Assembly: GCF_025685645.1 (NCBI RefSeq)
Contig: NZ_JAGSYF010000001.1
Location: 310,001-374,000 of the forward strand
DNA from: Edaphobacter bradus
GTDB taxonomy: Bacteria; Acidobacteriota; Terriglobia; Terriglobales; Acidobacteriaceae
Reading direction: 5' to 3'
DNA length: 64,000 bases
Of the stretch, positions 43,617 through 51,863 are shown in pieces. Under the pieces are notes generated by a model. It did not search any database. It was not told the origin of the DNA and worked only from the letters and a program-made list of their open reading frames with translations. The number at the start of each line of letters is the position of its first letter. Position 1 is the first letter of the stretch. Both the position numbers and the translations under genes were made by a program.

Positions 43617-45614
43617 CTACTCGGCCAGCGCGCGGTGGACAAACGAAACCGCGATCGACCCTTCACCGACTGCCGATGCCACGCGTTTGACGTTGCCGCA
43701 CCGAACGTCACCCACGGCGAACACGCCCGGAAGCGAGGTTTCGAGCAGATGCGGTGAGCGGTCGAGCGGCCATCGGGCAGCGGCGAGATCTTCCTTCGTC
43801 AGGTCCCATCCGGTCTTGATGAAACCTTTCGCATCGAACGCGACACGGCCATTCAGCCAACCGGTGTTCGCGTCGGCCCCCGTCATCAGGAATACGTGCT
43901 TAATATCCTGACTCGTTACTGCGCCCGTGCCGTCGCGCCACCGCACACGCTCAAGATGTTCGGTTCCCTCCAAAGCCACGATCTCGGTTCTCGTCCTGAC
44001 CTGGATTGTTGGGTTCTCCTCGATGCGTCGAATCAGGTATCGCGACATGCTCGCCGAAAGACTGCTGGAGCGGACGAGCAGATGAACGTGTCTCACCGTC
44101 TGCGCCAGAAACACCGCAGCCTGGCCGGCCGAGTTCGCTCCGCCGACGACTATGACTTCATCACCGTCGCAGAGCTGTGCTTCCATGAAAGTCGCGTTGT
44201 AGTAGACACCCGCACCTTCGAACTGACCGAGATTCGCGAGCGACGGCCTATGGTATCGAGCCCCAGTGGCAATGACCACTGTGCGAGCCGGGATGGTCAC
44301 GCTGTCGTCGAGTCTCACGCCGTAGGCGTTGTGTTCGCAGACCAACTCCGCGGCGCCTTTCGCGATCATGACCTCGGCGCCAAACTTCTGTGCCTGGGCG
44401 TAGGCGCGATCGGCCAGCTCTCGCCCTGAAATCCCCGTTGGAAATCCAAGGTAGTTCTCGATTCTCGAGCTCGAGCCCGCTTGTCCTCCAGGCGAGCTCG
44501 CCTCGATAACCAGCACATCGAGTCCCTCGGAAGCCGCGTAAACGGCGGCCGCAAGACCCGCTGGTCCGGCGCCGACGATCACGACATCGCGCCGGTGGGT
44601 GTGATCGATCCCAATATTGAAGCCGAGACAGTCGGCGATCTCCTGATTGCTGGGATTCTTCAGCACCGCCTCGCCGCGGCAGATCACGACAGGTATCTCC
44701 GCCGGCTCCACGTGAAAGCGATCGAGCAATTGCCGTACATCGGCGTCCCGGTCAAGATCGAGGTACTTGAAGGGGTGGCCATTGCGCGTTAGGAATTGTT
44801 TGGTTCGTAGCGTTGCCCCGGACCCGACGGAGCCGATGAGCAGCACGTCGCCAATCCCCTGCGCAACCACCGCGACACGTCGATGGATCAACGCACTCAT
44901 CAGCACTTCGCTGATTTCAGCGTCGGTTTGAATGAGGGCGTGCATCTGGTCGCGTGTCAGTTGGACAACTTCGCCAGAGTCACTCACACGGAGGCGCATC
45001 TGCGCGGGGCGACCGAGGATCATGCTGATGTCACCGGTGAACTGAGCCGGCCCGACAGTCGCGACCAGAATCTCGTCCAGTGCCGATGGGCGAATGACCT
45101 CGATCTCACCAGCCTTCAGAACAAAGAACGGCACGTTGGTTTGGCCGCCGTCGATCAACACTTCGCCGCGGGTGATTGGACGAATCACTCCGTGCGAAGC
45201 AATCCGTGCAATCTGCGCGGAACTCAACACCGGAAACATGAGCGCTGCATTCGCGGCGCTTGAGAGCAGCGGCGAGCGTGCGGTCTCAGTCACACGTCGC
45301 TCGTTTTGGACAGCAAGTATGAGCGGAACGTCGACGCGCCCAACTTCGCCGTCGACCGTCACGCAGTAGGTCTTGAGGGGATCCTTCGCCGGGCCTCGCA
45401 GCACGGCGCCAGTCCGCACGTCAAATTGCGAGCCGTGCAGCGGGCATGTCACTGTCGATCCGTCGAATGTGCCCTCATTCAATAGACCTTGCATGTGCGT
45501 GCAGCTGGCTTGGGTGGCGCAGAAACCCCCTTCGACGCTGAACACCGCCACATCGCCCATCAGCAGGACCGATCCAAGCGGCACTTCACTGATTCGAAAT
45601 TCGTTCTTCTTCAT
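43617..45614 (-). CDS. Four-part fusion: Rieske ferredoxin, cyclic-nucleotide-binding domain, thioredoxin-like domain and thioredoxin-reductase-like flavoprotein
   Basis: 665 residues. Residues 1-100 are a Rieske [2Fe-2S] domain with ligands C38, H40, C57 and H60 (CTH...CPLH). Residues ~120-235 are a cNMP-binding/Crp-like sensor domain (FFVLKAGEIEVI; FTGDISMILGRPA). Residues ~250-330 look like a thioredoxin/glutaredoxin fold without a CxxC. Residues ~340-660 are an FAD/NAD(P)H reductase (VVIVGAGPAGLAAAVYAA; VIVVGGANSAGQAAV; GVFAVGDVR). The thioredoxin-reductase CATC active site is absent; the segment reads GVYYNATFMEAQLC. It is likely an NADPH-driven electron-transfer protein gated by a ligand. 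A broken zinc-finger gene lies behind it. Confidence 0.85.
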   Translation of the reverse strand: MKKNEFRISEVPLGSVLLMGDVAVFSVEGGFCATQASCTHMQGLLNEGTFDGSTVTCPLHGSQFDVRTGAVLRGPAKDPLKTYCVTVDGEVGRVDVPLILAVQNERRVTETARSPLLSSAANAALMFPVLSSAQIARIASHGVIRPITRGEVLIDGGQTNVPFFVLKAGEIEVIRPSALDEILVATVGPAQFTGDISMILGRPAQMRLRVSDSGEVVQLTRDQMHALIQTDAEISEVLMSALIHRRVAVVAQGIGDVLLIGSVGSGATLRTKQFLTRNGHPFKYLDLDRDADVRQLLDRFHVEPAEIPVVICRGEAVLKNPSNQEIADCLGFNIGIDHTHRRDVVIVGAGPAGLAAAVYAASEGLDVLVIEASSPGGQAGSSSRIENYLGFPTGISGRELADRAYAQAQKFGAEVMIAKGAAELVCEHNAYGVRLDDSVTIPARTVVIATGARYHRPSLANLGQFEGAGVYYNATFMEAQLCDGDEVIVVGGANSAGQAAVFLAQTVRHVHLLVRSSSLSASMSRYLIRRIEENPTIQVRTRTEIVALEGTEHLERVRWRDGTGAVTSQDIKHVFLMTGADANTGWLNGRVAFDAKGFIKTGWDLTKEDLAAARWPLDRSPHLLETSLPGVFAVGDVRCGNVKRVASAVGEGSIAVSFVHRALAE

Positions 45615-45671
45615 ACCGCATCTCCACGTACGCTCGGCGGGCTGGGGAGAAATCCAAATACGTATCAGTAC

Positions 45672-45791
45672 CTAACTCACGTGTTTTACGACGCCCTTGG
45701 CCTTTTTGGCGGCCTTCGCGGTTCCGCAAGCAGTGGCCTTGGCGGCTTTCTTGGTTCCGGAAACTGTCGCGTCAGCCTTGAGTTCTGTCAC
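45672..45791 (-). CDS. Possible small Lys/Ala-rich protein or gene remnant
   Basis: A 39-codon frame from a GTG at 45791 ending TKKAAKATACGTAKAAKKAK then GVVKHVS, like a histone H1-type tail. The same frame stays open upstream to a stop near 45897 and reads sensibly (GGRLRDEVRYNLSKENNRE, then GYAKFRHVSV) but has no ATG or GTG there. It is either a small protein with an unusual start or the remnant of a longer gene. It lies 57 bases upstream of the Rieske fusion on the same strand. No ribosome site is seen. Confidence 0.3.
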   Translation of the reverse strand: MTELKADATVSGTKKAAKATACGTAKAAKKAKGVVKHVS

Positions 45792-45896
45792 GGAAACGTG
45801 GCGAAATTTCGCATACCCATTCGCCTCGCGGTTGTTCTCTTTACTGAGATTGTATCGAACTTCGTCCCTTAGCCTGCCGCCCTTGTGATTCAGGAT

Positions 45897-46231
45897 TCAC
45901 GCTGATGAGTCCTGATTAACGACGAAACCGTCCAAGTGCCCGCCCAATCCAGAAGTCCGGTGGTGGGAAGTTCACCGTTTCACCGGATCGGTATTGGAAA
46001 CGCCGTAGGGTTCAGTGAATTCCAGTGGGGGACTTTGCACGTGGACGAAGAGTCGGCATTTCGGACAAGTGACCCTCGGCGATCAGCTGTTAAGAACAGG
46101 ATTTCTGACAAGATCAATTCGTAATTAATGCGCGACTGCCTTGGGTTCTGCGGTTTATGGGCTCCGCCAAGGATTAGTACTGATATGTCGGCTTATGGAA
46201 GTAAAGATATGGAGCGCGACGTTCTGGGATA
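45897..46231. other. Gene-free stretch
   Basis: About 335 bases between the small Lys/Ala-rich frame and the aldo/keto reductase gene. Short open frames exist on both strands, but none has a ribosome site, domain-like sequence or sensible start. No terminator hairpin or promoter could be assigned. It may be debris at the edge of the acquired patch. Confidence 0.4.
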
Positions 46232-47248
46232 TCAACCTAAGGACTCGGGGCGGTGGGCGGTTCCGTCGAAGTGGCTGGTGGTCTTGAAGGGCTCGTACTT
46301 GCCTTCGAGGGCGGCTTCGCGGGTGCGGGCGAGGAGACTTGCGACCTCAGTTTGAGTCATGGGCTTGAAGGTGCGGGCGGCGGTGAGGGCCTGCTCGAGG
46401 ATGGCGGGCGAGTCGATACCGGTGATGACGACGGAGACGGGCTGGGTGAGTCCGTAGTGCAGGGCCTCGATGGGTTCGACGGTCTTGCTGTCGAGGATGA
46501 AGTGGTCGCCGAAGGTCTTCATCGCGAGGACTGCGATGCCTTGTTCGAGTGCTACGGGCATGACGTCTTTGGTGAATGAGCGGAAGTGCGCGTCCATGAC
46601 GTTGATGGGCATCTGGATGGTGTCGAAGTGGAAGTTGTGCTTCTTCGCGGTCTCGAGCATGCGGAGCATGACGATCGGGTCTTTGTGGCCGGTGAAGCCG
46701 ATGTAGCGGATCTTGCCTGCCTGGCGCGCGGCTACTGCGGCTTCGATGGCTCCGCCGGGGGCGAAGTAGCGGTCGGGGTCTTCGAGGCGGATGACCTCGT
46801 GGAACTGGACGAGGTCGATGACGTCGGTCTGGAGGCGGCCGAGGGACTGCTCGAGCTGTTTGTTGTACGAGTCTTTGGTGCGACCGTTCATCTTGGTCAT
46901 CAGAAAAACTTTTTGACGGTAGCCATCGCGGAGGGCCCAGCCCATGCGGACTTCGCTGAGGCCGTCGTTGTAGTCCCATGAGTTGTCGAGGAAGGTGATG
47001 CCGCTGTCGATGCCCTGGCGGATAAGTTTGATGCTGGCGTCGGCGTCGGGGGATTTTCCGAGATGGTAGCCTCCCATGCCGATGGCGGAGACGCGCTCGC
47101 CCGTCTTGCCGAGCTCGCGGTAGATCATGCCAGGAGCCTCGGGGCGGGTGGTGTGAGCCGGCGCGGCTGGGGATTGCGCGAAGGATCTGGTGGTGGCGGT
47201 TGCGATTCCGGCTGCGGTGGCGGACTTGAGAAAGGTGCGGCGCTCCAT
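46232..47248 (-). CDS. Tat-exported aldo/keto reductase
   Basis: 338 residues. A twin-arginine-like signal (MERRTFLKSATAAG) precedes an aldo/keto reductase TIM barrel: ELGKTGERVSAIGMGGYHLG at the start, Asp and Tyr of the catalytic tetrad in LDNSWDYNDG, Lys in LMTKMNG and His in VQFHEV. NADPH would be the usual donor, which is odd for an exported enzyme; exported members may use a bound cofactor. It is downstream of larB on the same strand with a gap of about 190 bases. The substrate is unknown. Confidence 0.88.
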   Translation of the reverse strand: MERRTFLKSATAAGIATATTRSFAQSPAAPAHTTRPEAPGMIYRELGKTGERVSAIGMGGYHLGKSPDADASIKLIRQGIDSGITFLDNSWDYNDGLSEVRMGWALRDGYRQKVFLMTKMNGRTKDSYNKQLEQSLGRLQTDVIDLVQFHEVIRLEDPDRYFAPGGAIEAAVAARQAGKIRYIGFTGHKDPIVMLRMLETAKKHNFHFDTIQMPINVMDAHFRSFTKDVMPVALEQGIAVLAMKTFGDHFILDSKTVEPIEALHYGLTQPVSVVITGIDSPAILEQALTAARTFKPMTQTEVASLLARTREAALEGKYEPFKTTSHFDGTAHRPESLG

Positions 47249-47435
47249 GCGGTTTCTCCTGTTTGGAGATTTGGATGCTGGAACGGGGAGAGATGGTTTT
47301 GGACAGGCGGAGTCCTGTGGATGGTTTTAGTTTGCGTGCGCGGCGCGGGCAATAAGGGTTGCAGCGTTGACGCAAGCGAGCTACAGGCTACGTGCCATTC
47401 TCGCGATCAAAGTGGCGGTGTTGACGCAAAGCGCG

Positions 47436-48194
47436 CTATTGGCGATGTGCCATCCTTGCGATGAGGGTGGCGGTGTAGGCGGCTCCGAAGCCGTTATCGA
47501 TGTTGACGACAGTGACGTTGGGGGAGCAGGAGTTCAGCATGCCGAGGAGCGCTGCGGCTCCGCTGAAGCTGGCTCCGTAGCCGACTGAGGTGGGAACGGC
47601 TATGACTGGGACTCCGACGAGTCCTCCGACGACGGAGGGGAGCGCGCCTTCCATTCCAGCGCAGACGATAACCGCGCTGGCGGAGGTGAGCTGTTCGCGG
47701 ACGGCGAGGAGGCGGTGGATTCCGGCGACTCCGACGTCGTAGAGGCGGGAGACACTGGTGTGGAAGAGCTCTGCGGTGACTGCGGCCTCTTCGGCGATGG
47801 GGAGGTCGCTGGTTCCGGCGCAGACGACGGCGATGTGGCCGTGGGGCTCGTGGTGAGTGGATTGGCGGAGGGTGATGGCGCGGGCCTTCGGGTGATAGAC
47901 GGCGGCGGGGACCGCAGAGAGGACAGCGGCGGCGGTGGCCTCGTCGGCGCGGGTAGCGAGGACGTCCGAGCCGGCGGCGGCCATGCGGGTGAAGATCTCG
48001 GCCGTTTGCGCGGGTGATTTTCCTGCGGCGTAGATGACCTCAGGAAGACCTGTGCGGAGCGTGCGGTGGTGGTCGATGCGCGCGTGGCCGAGGTCTTCGA
48101 AGGGAAGATGGGTGAGGCGCTCGGCGGCGGCGGCGGAGGTGAGGTCGCCGCGTTCTACGGAGGCGAGGAGTTCGAGGAGGGTGGTTTTGTTCAT
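47436..48194 (-). CDS. larB: Nickel-pincer cofactor biosynthesis protein LarB
   Basis: A 252-residue protein of the AIR-carboxylase-like LarB family, which carboxylates and hydrolyses nicotinic acid adenine dinucleotide to pyridinium-3,5-biscarboxylate mononucleotide. The C-terminal PurE-like domain shows IAVVCAGTSDLPIAEEAAVTAE, CAGMEGALPSVVGGLVGVPVIAVPTSVGYG and NIDNGFGAAY. The ATG at 48194 is chosen because homology-like sequence begins there. It lies 108 bases downstream of larC on the same strand and works in the same pathway. Confidence 0.95.
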   Translation of the reverse strand: MNKTTLLELLASVERGDLTSAAAAERLTHLPFEDLGHARIDHHRTLRTGLPEVIYAAGKSPAQTAEIFTRMAAAGSDVLATRADEATAAAVLSAVPAAVYHPKARAITLRQSTHHEPHGHIAVVCAGTSDLPIAEEAAVTAELFHTSVSRLYDVGVAGIHRLLAVREQLTSASAVIVCAGMEGALPSVVGGLVGVPVIAVPTSVGYGASFSGAAALLGMLNSCSPNVTVVNIDNGFGAAYTATLIARMAHRQ

Positions 48195-48302
48195 TGTCTT
48201 ACGGGTCGATTTTCGGTGCGGGGTAGGAGTGCGGTTCGCTTCGCGAATGCCCACATCTCAAAATCGAGATATAGGGCATCCAGATCTGTGGGGATACTTG
48301 CT

Positions 48303-49736
48303 TCATTGCTTTGCTTGAAGGTAGGCGGCGGTGGCGGCCTGGAGGACTTGTTTGACGGGGACGTTGTGTTGTGCGGCGGCGGTGCGGCAGTCTTCGAACT
48401 CGGGGGCGGCGTTGAAGACTTCGTTGTTGCGTGAGCCGACCTTGATGCGGATGTCTCCGTAGGGGGTGGTGACGGTGGTGTGGGCGCGGTCGAGGCAGGA
48501 GCGGCGCTCGTGATGGATGCGGACGCCGAGGGTGCTGGTCTCGCGGAGGAGGAGATTTTCGAGCACGGGGGCGTGATCGTCGTCGGCGAGGATCGTGATG
48601 AGGGCTCCGAGGCGGCCCTTCTTCATCTGGACAGGGGTGCACATGACGTCAAGCGCGCCGAGGGCGAGCGCGGATTCGGTGACGTGCGCGAGGATCTGCG
48701 GGGAGAGGTCGTCGAGCGCGGTCTCGAGGACGGTGACAGTCGTAGTGCCGTGTTCCTGTGGCAGAGAAGCAGGTCCCTCCACTACGGCGGCAAAAGGCGC
48801 CGCCTCCGGTCGGGATGACACATTTTGGGCTGATAACAGGTCTTTGACTGAAGGGGCCTCAACAGATTCGCCGATGGAGAGGCGGAGGACGTTGGGGAAG
48901 TCTTTGTGGTTGCGGCTGCCTGCTCCGTAGCCGATGTGCTGGACGCGCATGGCCGGTTGCTGGCCGAAGGTGGGCGCGAGGGCGCGGAGGATGGCGGCTC
49001 CGGTTGGGGTGACGAGTTCTTGCTCGACGTGAGCCGAGTAAGTAGGCAGGCCGCGGAGGAGATCTGCGGTGGCGGGGGCGGGGACGGGGAAGCGGCCGTG
49101 GGCACAGTCGACCATGCCGCCGCCTATGTTGAGGGGCGAGCAGTGCCATTTGTCGATGCCTAATGCGTGGATGCCTGCTGATGCGCAGACGATGTCGACG
49201 ATGGCGTCGACGGCACCTACCTCGTGGAAATGGATCTTTTCGATGTCGACGTTGTGGATTTTGGCTTCGCTGGCGCCGAGGAGTTCGAAGGCTTGGATGG
49301 CGGTCTGTTTGACAGGCTCAGCGAGCGGCGCGGATCGGATGAGTGAGCGGATGACCGAGAGGGAGCGGCCGTGGGGGTGGGGATGATCGTGCGAGTGGCC
49401 GTGGTCGTCGTGGTGATGATCGTGATCGTGGGTGTGTCCGACTTTGTGATGGTGCTGGGTTTTGGGGTGGTGATGATGCTCGTGGTGGTGCTGGTGCGTG
49501 GCCTCGGCGGGGGAGTGGGTGTGCGTGGTCTCGGCGGGCTTGCCATTCTCGAGGACGTGAACTCGGGTGGCAGAGATTCCGCTGCGGTCGACCTTCTCTA
49601 TCTTGAGGCCGACGTTAAGATGGAGGGCGCCGGCGGCGTCGTGGAGGACCTTTGGGTCGAGGCCGGAGTCGAGGAGAGCAGCGAGGAACATGTCGCCGCT
49701 GATTCCGGCGAAGCAGTCGAGGTATGCGATCCGCAT
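48303..49736 (-). CDS. larC: Nickel insertase LarC (pyridinium-3,5-bisthiocarboxylate mononucleotide nickel chelatase)
   Basis: 477 residues. It starts MRIAYLDCFAGISGDMFLAAL, the classic LarC opening, and inserts nickel into the dithiolated cofactor using CTP. A histidine-rich loop spans roughly residues 70-125 (HHHEHHHHPKTQHHHKVGHT and more), a probable nickel store. CNAVDAIVDIV-like and FHEVGAVDAIVDIVCAS stretches follow. In Lactobacillus LarC needs a programmed frameshift between LarC1 and LarC2; here both halves are one continuous frame. It heads a larC-larB pair reading leftward. Confidence 0.95.
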   Translation of the reverse strand: MRIAYLDCFAGISGDMFLAALLDSGLDPKVLHDAAGALHLNVGLKIEKVDRSGISATRVHVLENGKPAETTHTHSPAEATHQHHHEHHHHPKTQHHHKVGHTHDHDHHHDDHGHSHDHPHPHGRSLSVIRSLIRSAPLAEPVKQTAIQAFELLGASEAKIHNVDIEKIHFHEVGAVDAIVDIVCASAGIHALGIDKWHCSPLNIGGGMVDCAHGRFPVPAPATADLLRGLPTYSAHVEQELVTPTGAAILRALAPTFGQQPAMRVQHIGYGAGSRNHKDFPNVLRLSIGESVEAPSVKDLLSAQNVSSRPEAAPFAAVVEGPASLPQEHGTTTVTVLETALDDLSPQILAHVTESALALGALDVMCTPVQMKKGRLGALITILADDDHAPVLENLLLRETSTLGVRIHHERRSCLDRAHTTVTTPYGDIRIKVGSRNNEVFNAAPEFEDCRTAAAQHNVPVKQVLQAATAAYLQAKQ

Positions 49737-49971
49737 GAGGCCATTGTTTCACGGTTGTGGCGCGGCGGAGCGCAAGGGTGACGGGGTCTTCGTATTCAAA
49801 AGGTATGAATTTTCAGCATCATGAGACAAAAGGCAGGTGTAGAATTCCGGCGTCTCACCATCCACTGCTTTTCCGGCCCTTGTCGAGCGGTATGGGCTTC
49901 ACGCGGCTCGATGCGCGCCGTCGGGCCCCGCATCTGAATTCGAACTTGAGAAGCCAAAGGAGGCTATCGAA

Positions 49972-50859
49972 ATGAAGAAGCTAACAGGGCTATTTGCTGG
50001 AGGTTGTCTGCTGATTGGCGGTCTGTTTTGTGGTGTCACCGGAGTGGCGTCGGCACAGGAGATGAAGGGGCCGCCAAAGGTTCTGGTCGTCGCCCGTGAA
50101 TTTCTGAAGCCGGGCCGGGCAGGTAGCATTCATGAGAAGTCGGAGAGCGCGTTTGTGCGGGCGATGGCGGAGGCGAAGTGGCCACAGCACTACTTTGCGG
50201 CGGACTCGATGTCGGGCCGGTCGCGTGCACTGTTCTTTGTTGGCTACGATTCCTTTGCTGCGTGGGAGAAGGACAACCAGGATACGGAGAAGAACGCGAC
50301 GCTCTCTGCAGCGCTGGATCGTGCGGCTCTGGCAGATGGCGACCTGCTGTCGGAGTATGATTCGGGCGTTCTCGTCTACCGGGAAGAGATGAGTCTTCGC
50401 CCTAACGTTGATATCGCACAGATGCGCTACTTCGAGATATCGGTTTTTAAGGTTAAAGCGGGACACCAGAAGGACTGGGAGGACCTGGTGAAGATGTACA
50501 AGGAGGGGTACGAAAAGGCTGTCCCTGATGCGAAGTGGGCCGTCTTTGAGAGTGCCTATGGAGCCGACAATGGTGGGGTGTTCGTCGTCTTCAACCCGAT
50601 GAAGTCGCTGGCGGAAGTGGACAAGGGCTTCGCCGACGAGAAGAAGTTCATGGAGTCGATGGGCGAGGACGGGATGAAGAAGCTGAGCGAGTTGTCCGCC
50701 AAGTGCCTTGAGTCGGAGCAGTCGAACCTGTTCCATTTCAACCCGAAGATGAGCTATCCACCGGAGGAGTGGATCAAGGCCGATCCGTTCTGGAAGCCGA
50801 AGGTGGTTGCTGCTGCTCCGGCGAAGGCGACTGCTGCGGCTGCTAAGGCTGGACAGTAA
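49972..50859 (+). CDS. Secreted protein with two ABM/NIPSNAP-like ferredoxin-fold repeats, unknown function
   Basis: 295 residues with a signal peptide (LTGLFAGGCLLIGGLFCGVTGVASAQ). Two related alpha/beta halves follow: VLVVAREFLKPGRAGSIHEKSE with RALFFVGYDSFAAWEKD, and YFEISVFKVKAGHQKDWEDL with VFVVFNPMKSLAEVDKGF. This pattern resembles dimeric alpha/beta-barrel (antibiotic-monooxygenase-like) domains. The C-terminus is Ala/Lys-rich. A strong AAAGGAGG site precedes the ATG. No catalytic residues can be named. It diverges from larC. Confidence 0.75.
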   Translation: MKKLTGLFAGGCLLIGGLFCGVTGVASAQEMKGPPKVLVVAREFLKPGRAGSIHEKSESAFVRAMAEAKWPQHYFAADSMSGRSRALFFVGYDSFAAWEKDNQDTEKNATLSAALDRAALADGDLLSEYDSGVLVYREEMSLRPNVDIAQMRYFEISVFKVKAGHQKDWEDLVKMYKEGYEKAVPDAKWAVFESAYGADNGGVFVVFNPMKSLAEVDKGFADEKKFMESMGEDGMKKLSELSAKCLESEQSNLFHFNPKMSYPPEEWIKADPFWKPKVVAAAPAKATAAAAKAGQ

Positions 50860-50926
50860 GGCGGTTGCTGGTGATCGAACCGACGGCTCCGCTCTGTCGC
50901 TCAGGTGATGGAGTGGGGTTCGTCTG

Positions 50927-51760
50927 TCAGCGAGCGGCTGGCGCGATGGCGCTTGAGGGGAGGACTTCGTTCATGCTGCCGGAGCGATAGCCCTGGGTGT
51001 CGAGCGTGATGTAGAGGAAGCCGAGTGGCTTGAGCGCGGCGGTGATGCGGTCGAGGGTCTCGAGGTCGAGGGCGAGAGGGAGTTCGTCGCGGGCGATCTC
51101 GATGCGCGCGAGATCGCCGTGGTGGCGGACGCGGACTTGTTTGAAGCCGAGGGCGTGGAGGGCGTCTTCGGCCTGTTCGACCTGCGAGAGGGCCTCGCGG
51201 GTTACGGGGCGGCCGTACTCAATGCGCGAAGAGAGGCAGGCGGAGGCGGGTTTGTCCCAGAGGGGGAGATTCGCCTCGCGGGCCAGGGCGCGGATCTCGG
51301 ACTTGGCGAGCTGCGCGGTGACGAGCGGGGCTACGGCGTGATGAAGCGCGGCGGCCTGCTGGCCGGGACGGAAGTCGCCGCGGTCGTCGAGGTTCATTCC
51401 GTAGGCGATGTGCAGAAAGCCTCGTGCTGCGCGCTCGGCTTCCATTTGCGTGAAGAGCTCGTCCTTACAGTGGAAGCAGCGGCGTGAGTCGTTGCGCTGG
51501 TAGTCGGGGTTGTCGAGCTCGGCGGTGTGGAGGATGTGGGTGGGGATGTTGTGTGTGGTGGTGAAGGCGAGGGCTGCGGCGAGCTCGGCGCGCGGAAGCG
51601 AGGGGGAGTCGGCGATGACAGCGAGCATGTTGGAGCCGAGGACCTGGTGCGCGGCGAAGGCGAGGTAAGCGGAGTCGGTTCCGCCGGAGTAGGCGACCAT
51701 GATGCTGCCGAGATCGCGGAGAGCGTCGTAGAGTAGGGCGCGTTTGGCGGCGAGATCCAT
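50927..51760 (-). CDS. larE: ATP-dependent sulfur-donating enzyme LarE
   Basis: A 277-residue PP-loop pyrophosphatase that adenylates the biscarboxylate intermediate and donates sulfur. The PP-loop is MVAYSGGTDSAYL (residues 21-33), with RCFHCKDELF near 95. C175 in DKPASACLSSRIEYG is at the position of the sacrificial Cys176 of Lactobacillus LarE, so sulfur probably comes from the protein itself. The ATG at 51760 begins the family-like sequence; the longer open frame is not supported. It lies 1.2 kb from larC. Confidence 0.95.
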   Translation of the reverse strand: MDLAAKRALLYDALRDLGSIMVAYSGGTDSAYLAFAAHQVLGSNMLAVIADSPSLPRAELAAALAFTTTHNIPTHILHTAELDNPDYQRNDSRRCFHCKDELFTQMEAERAARGFLHIAYGMNLDDRGDFRPGQQAAALHHAVAPLVTAQLAKSEIRALAREANLPLWDKPASACLSSRIEYGRPVTREALSQVEQAEDALHALGFKQVRVRHHGDLARIEIARDELPLALDLETLDRITAALKPLGFLYITLDTQGYRSGSMNEVLPSSAIAPAAR

Positions 51761-51863
51761 GACGTAGATGGTACGCGTTGGGGGTGGGTGTTTGTCGAGT
51801 TGTTGCGGGTGATTGAGAAGTTCCGAGATGATGGTGTGGAGCGCGCGGATCGAGGAGATGAGG

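Noticed and set aside
45489-45872. 127-codon plus-strand frame starting inside the Rieske fusion gene
   Set aside because: It begins antisense to a conserved Rieske domain and continues through AT-mixed debris with no recognisable features.
46347-47375. 342-codon Arg/His/Pro-rich minus-strand frame
   Set aside because: It is a second reading frame over the aldo/keto reductase gene with extreme composition and no domains.
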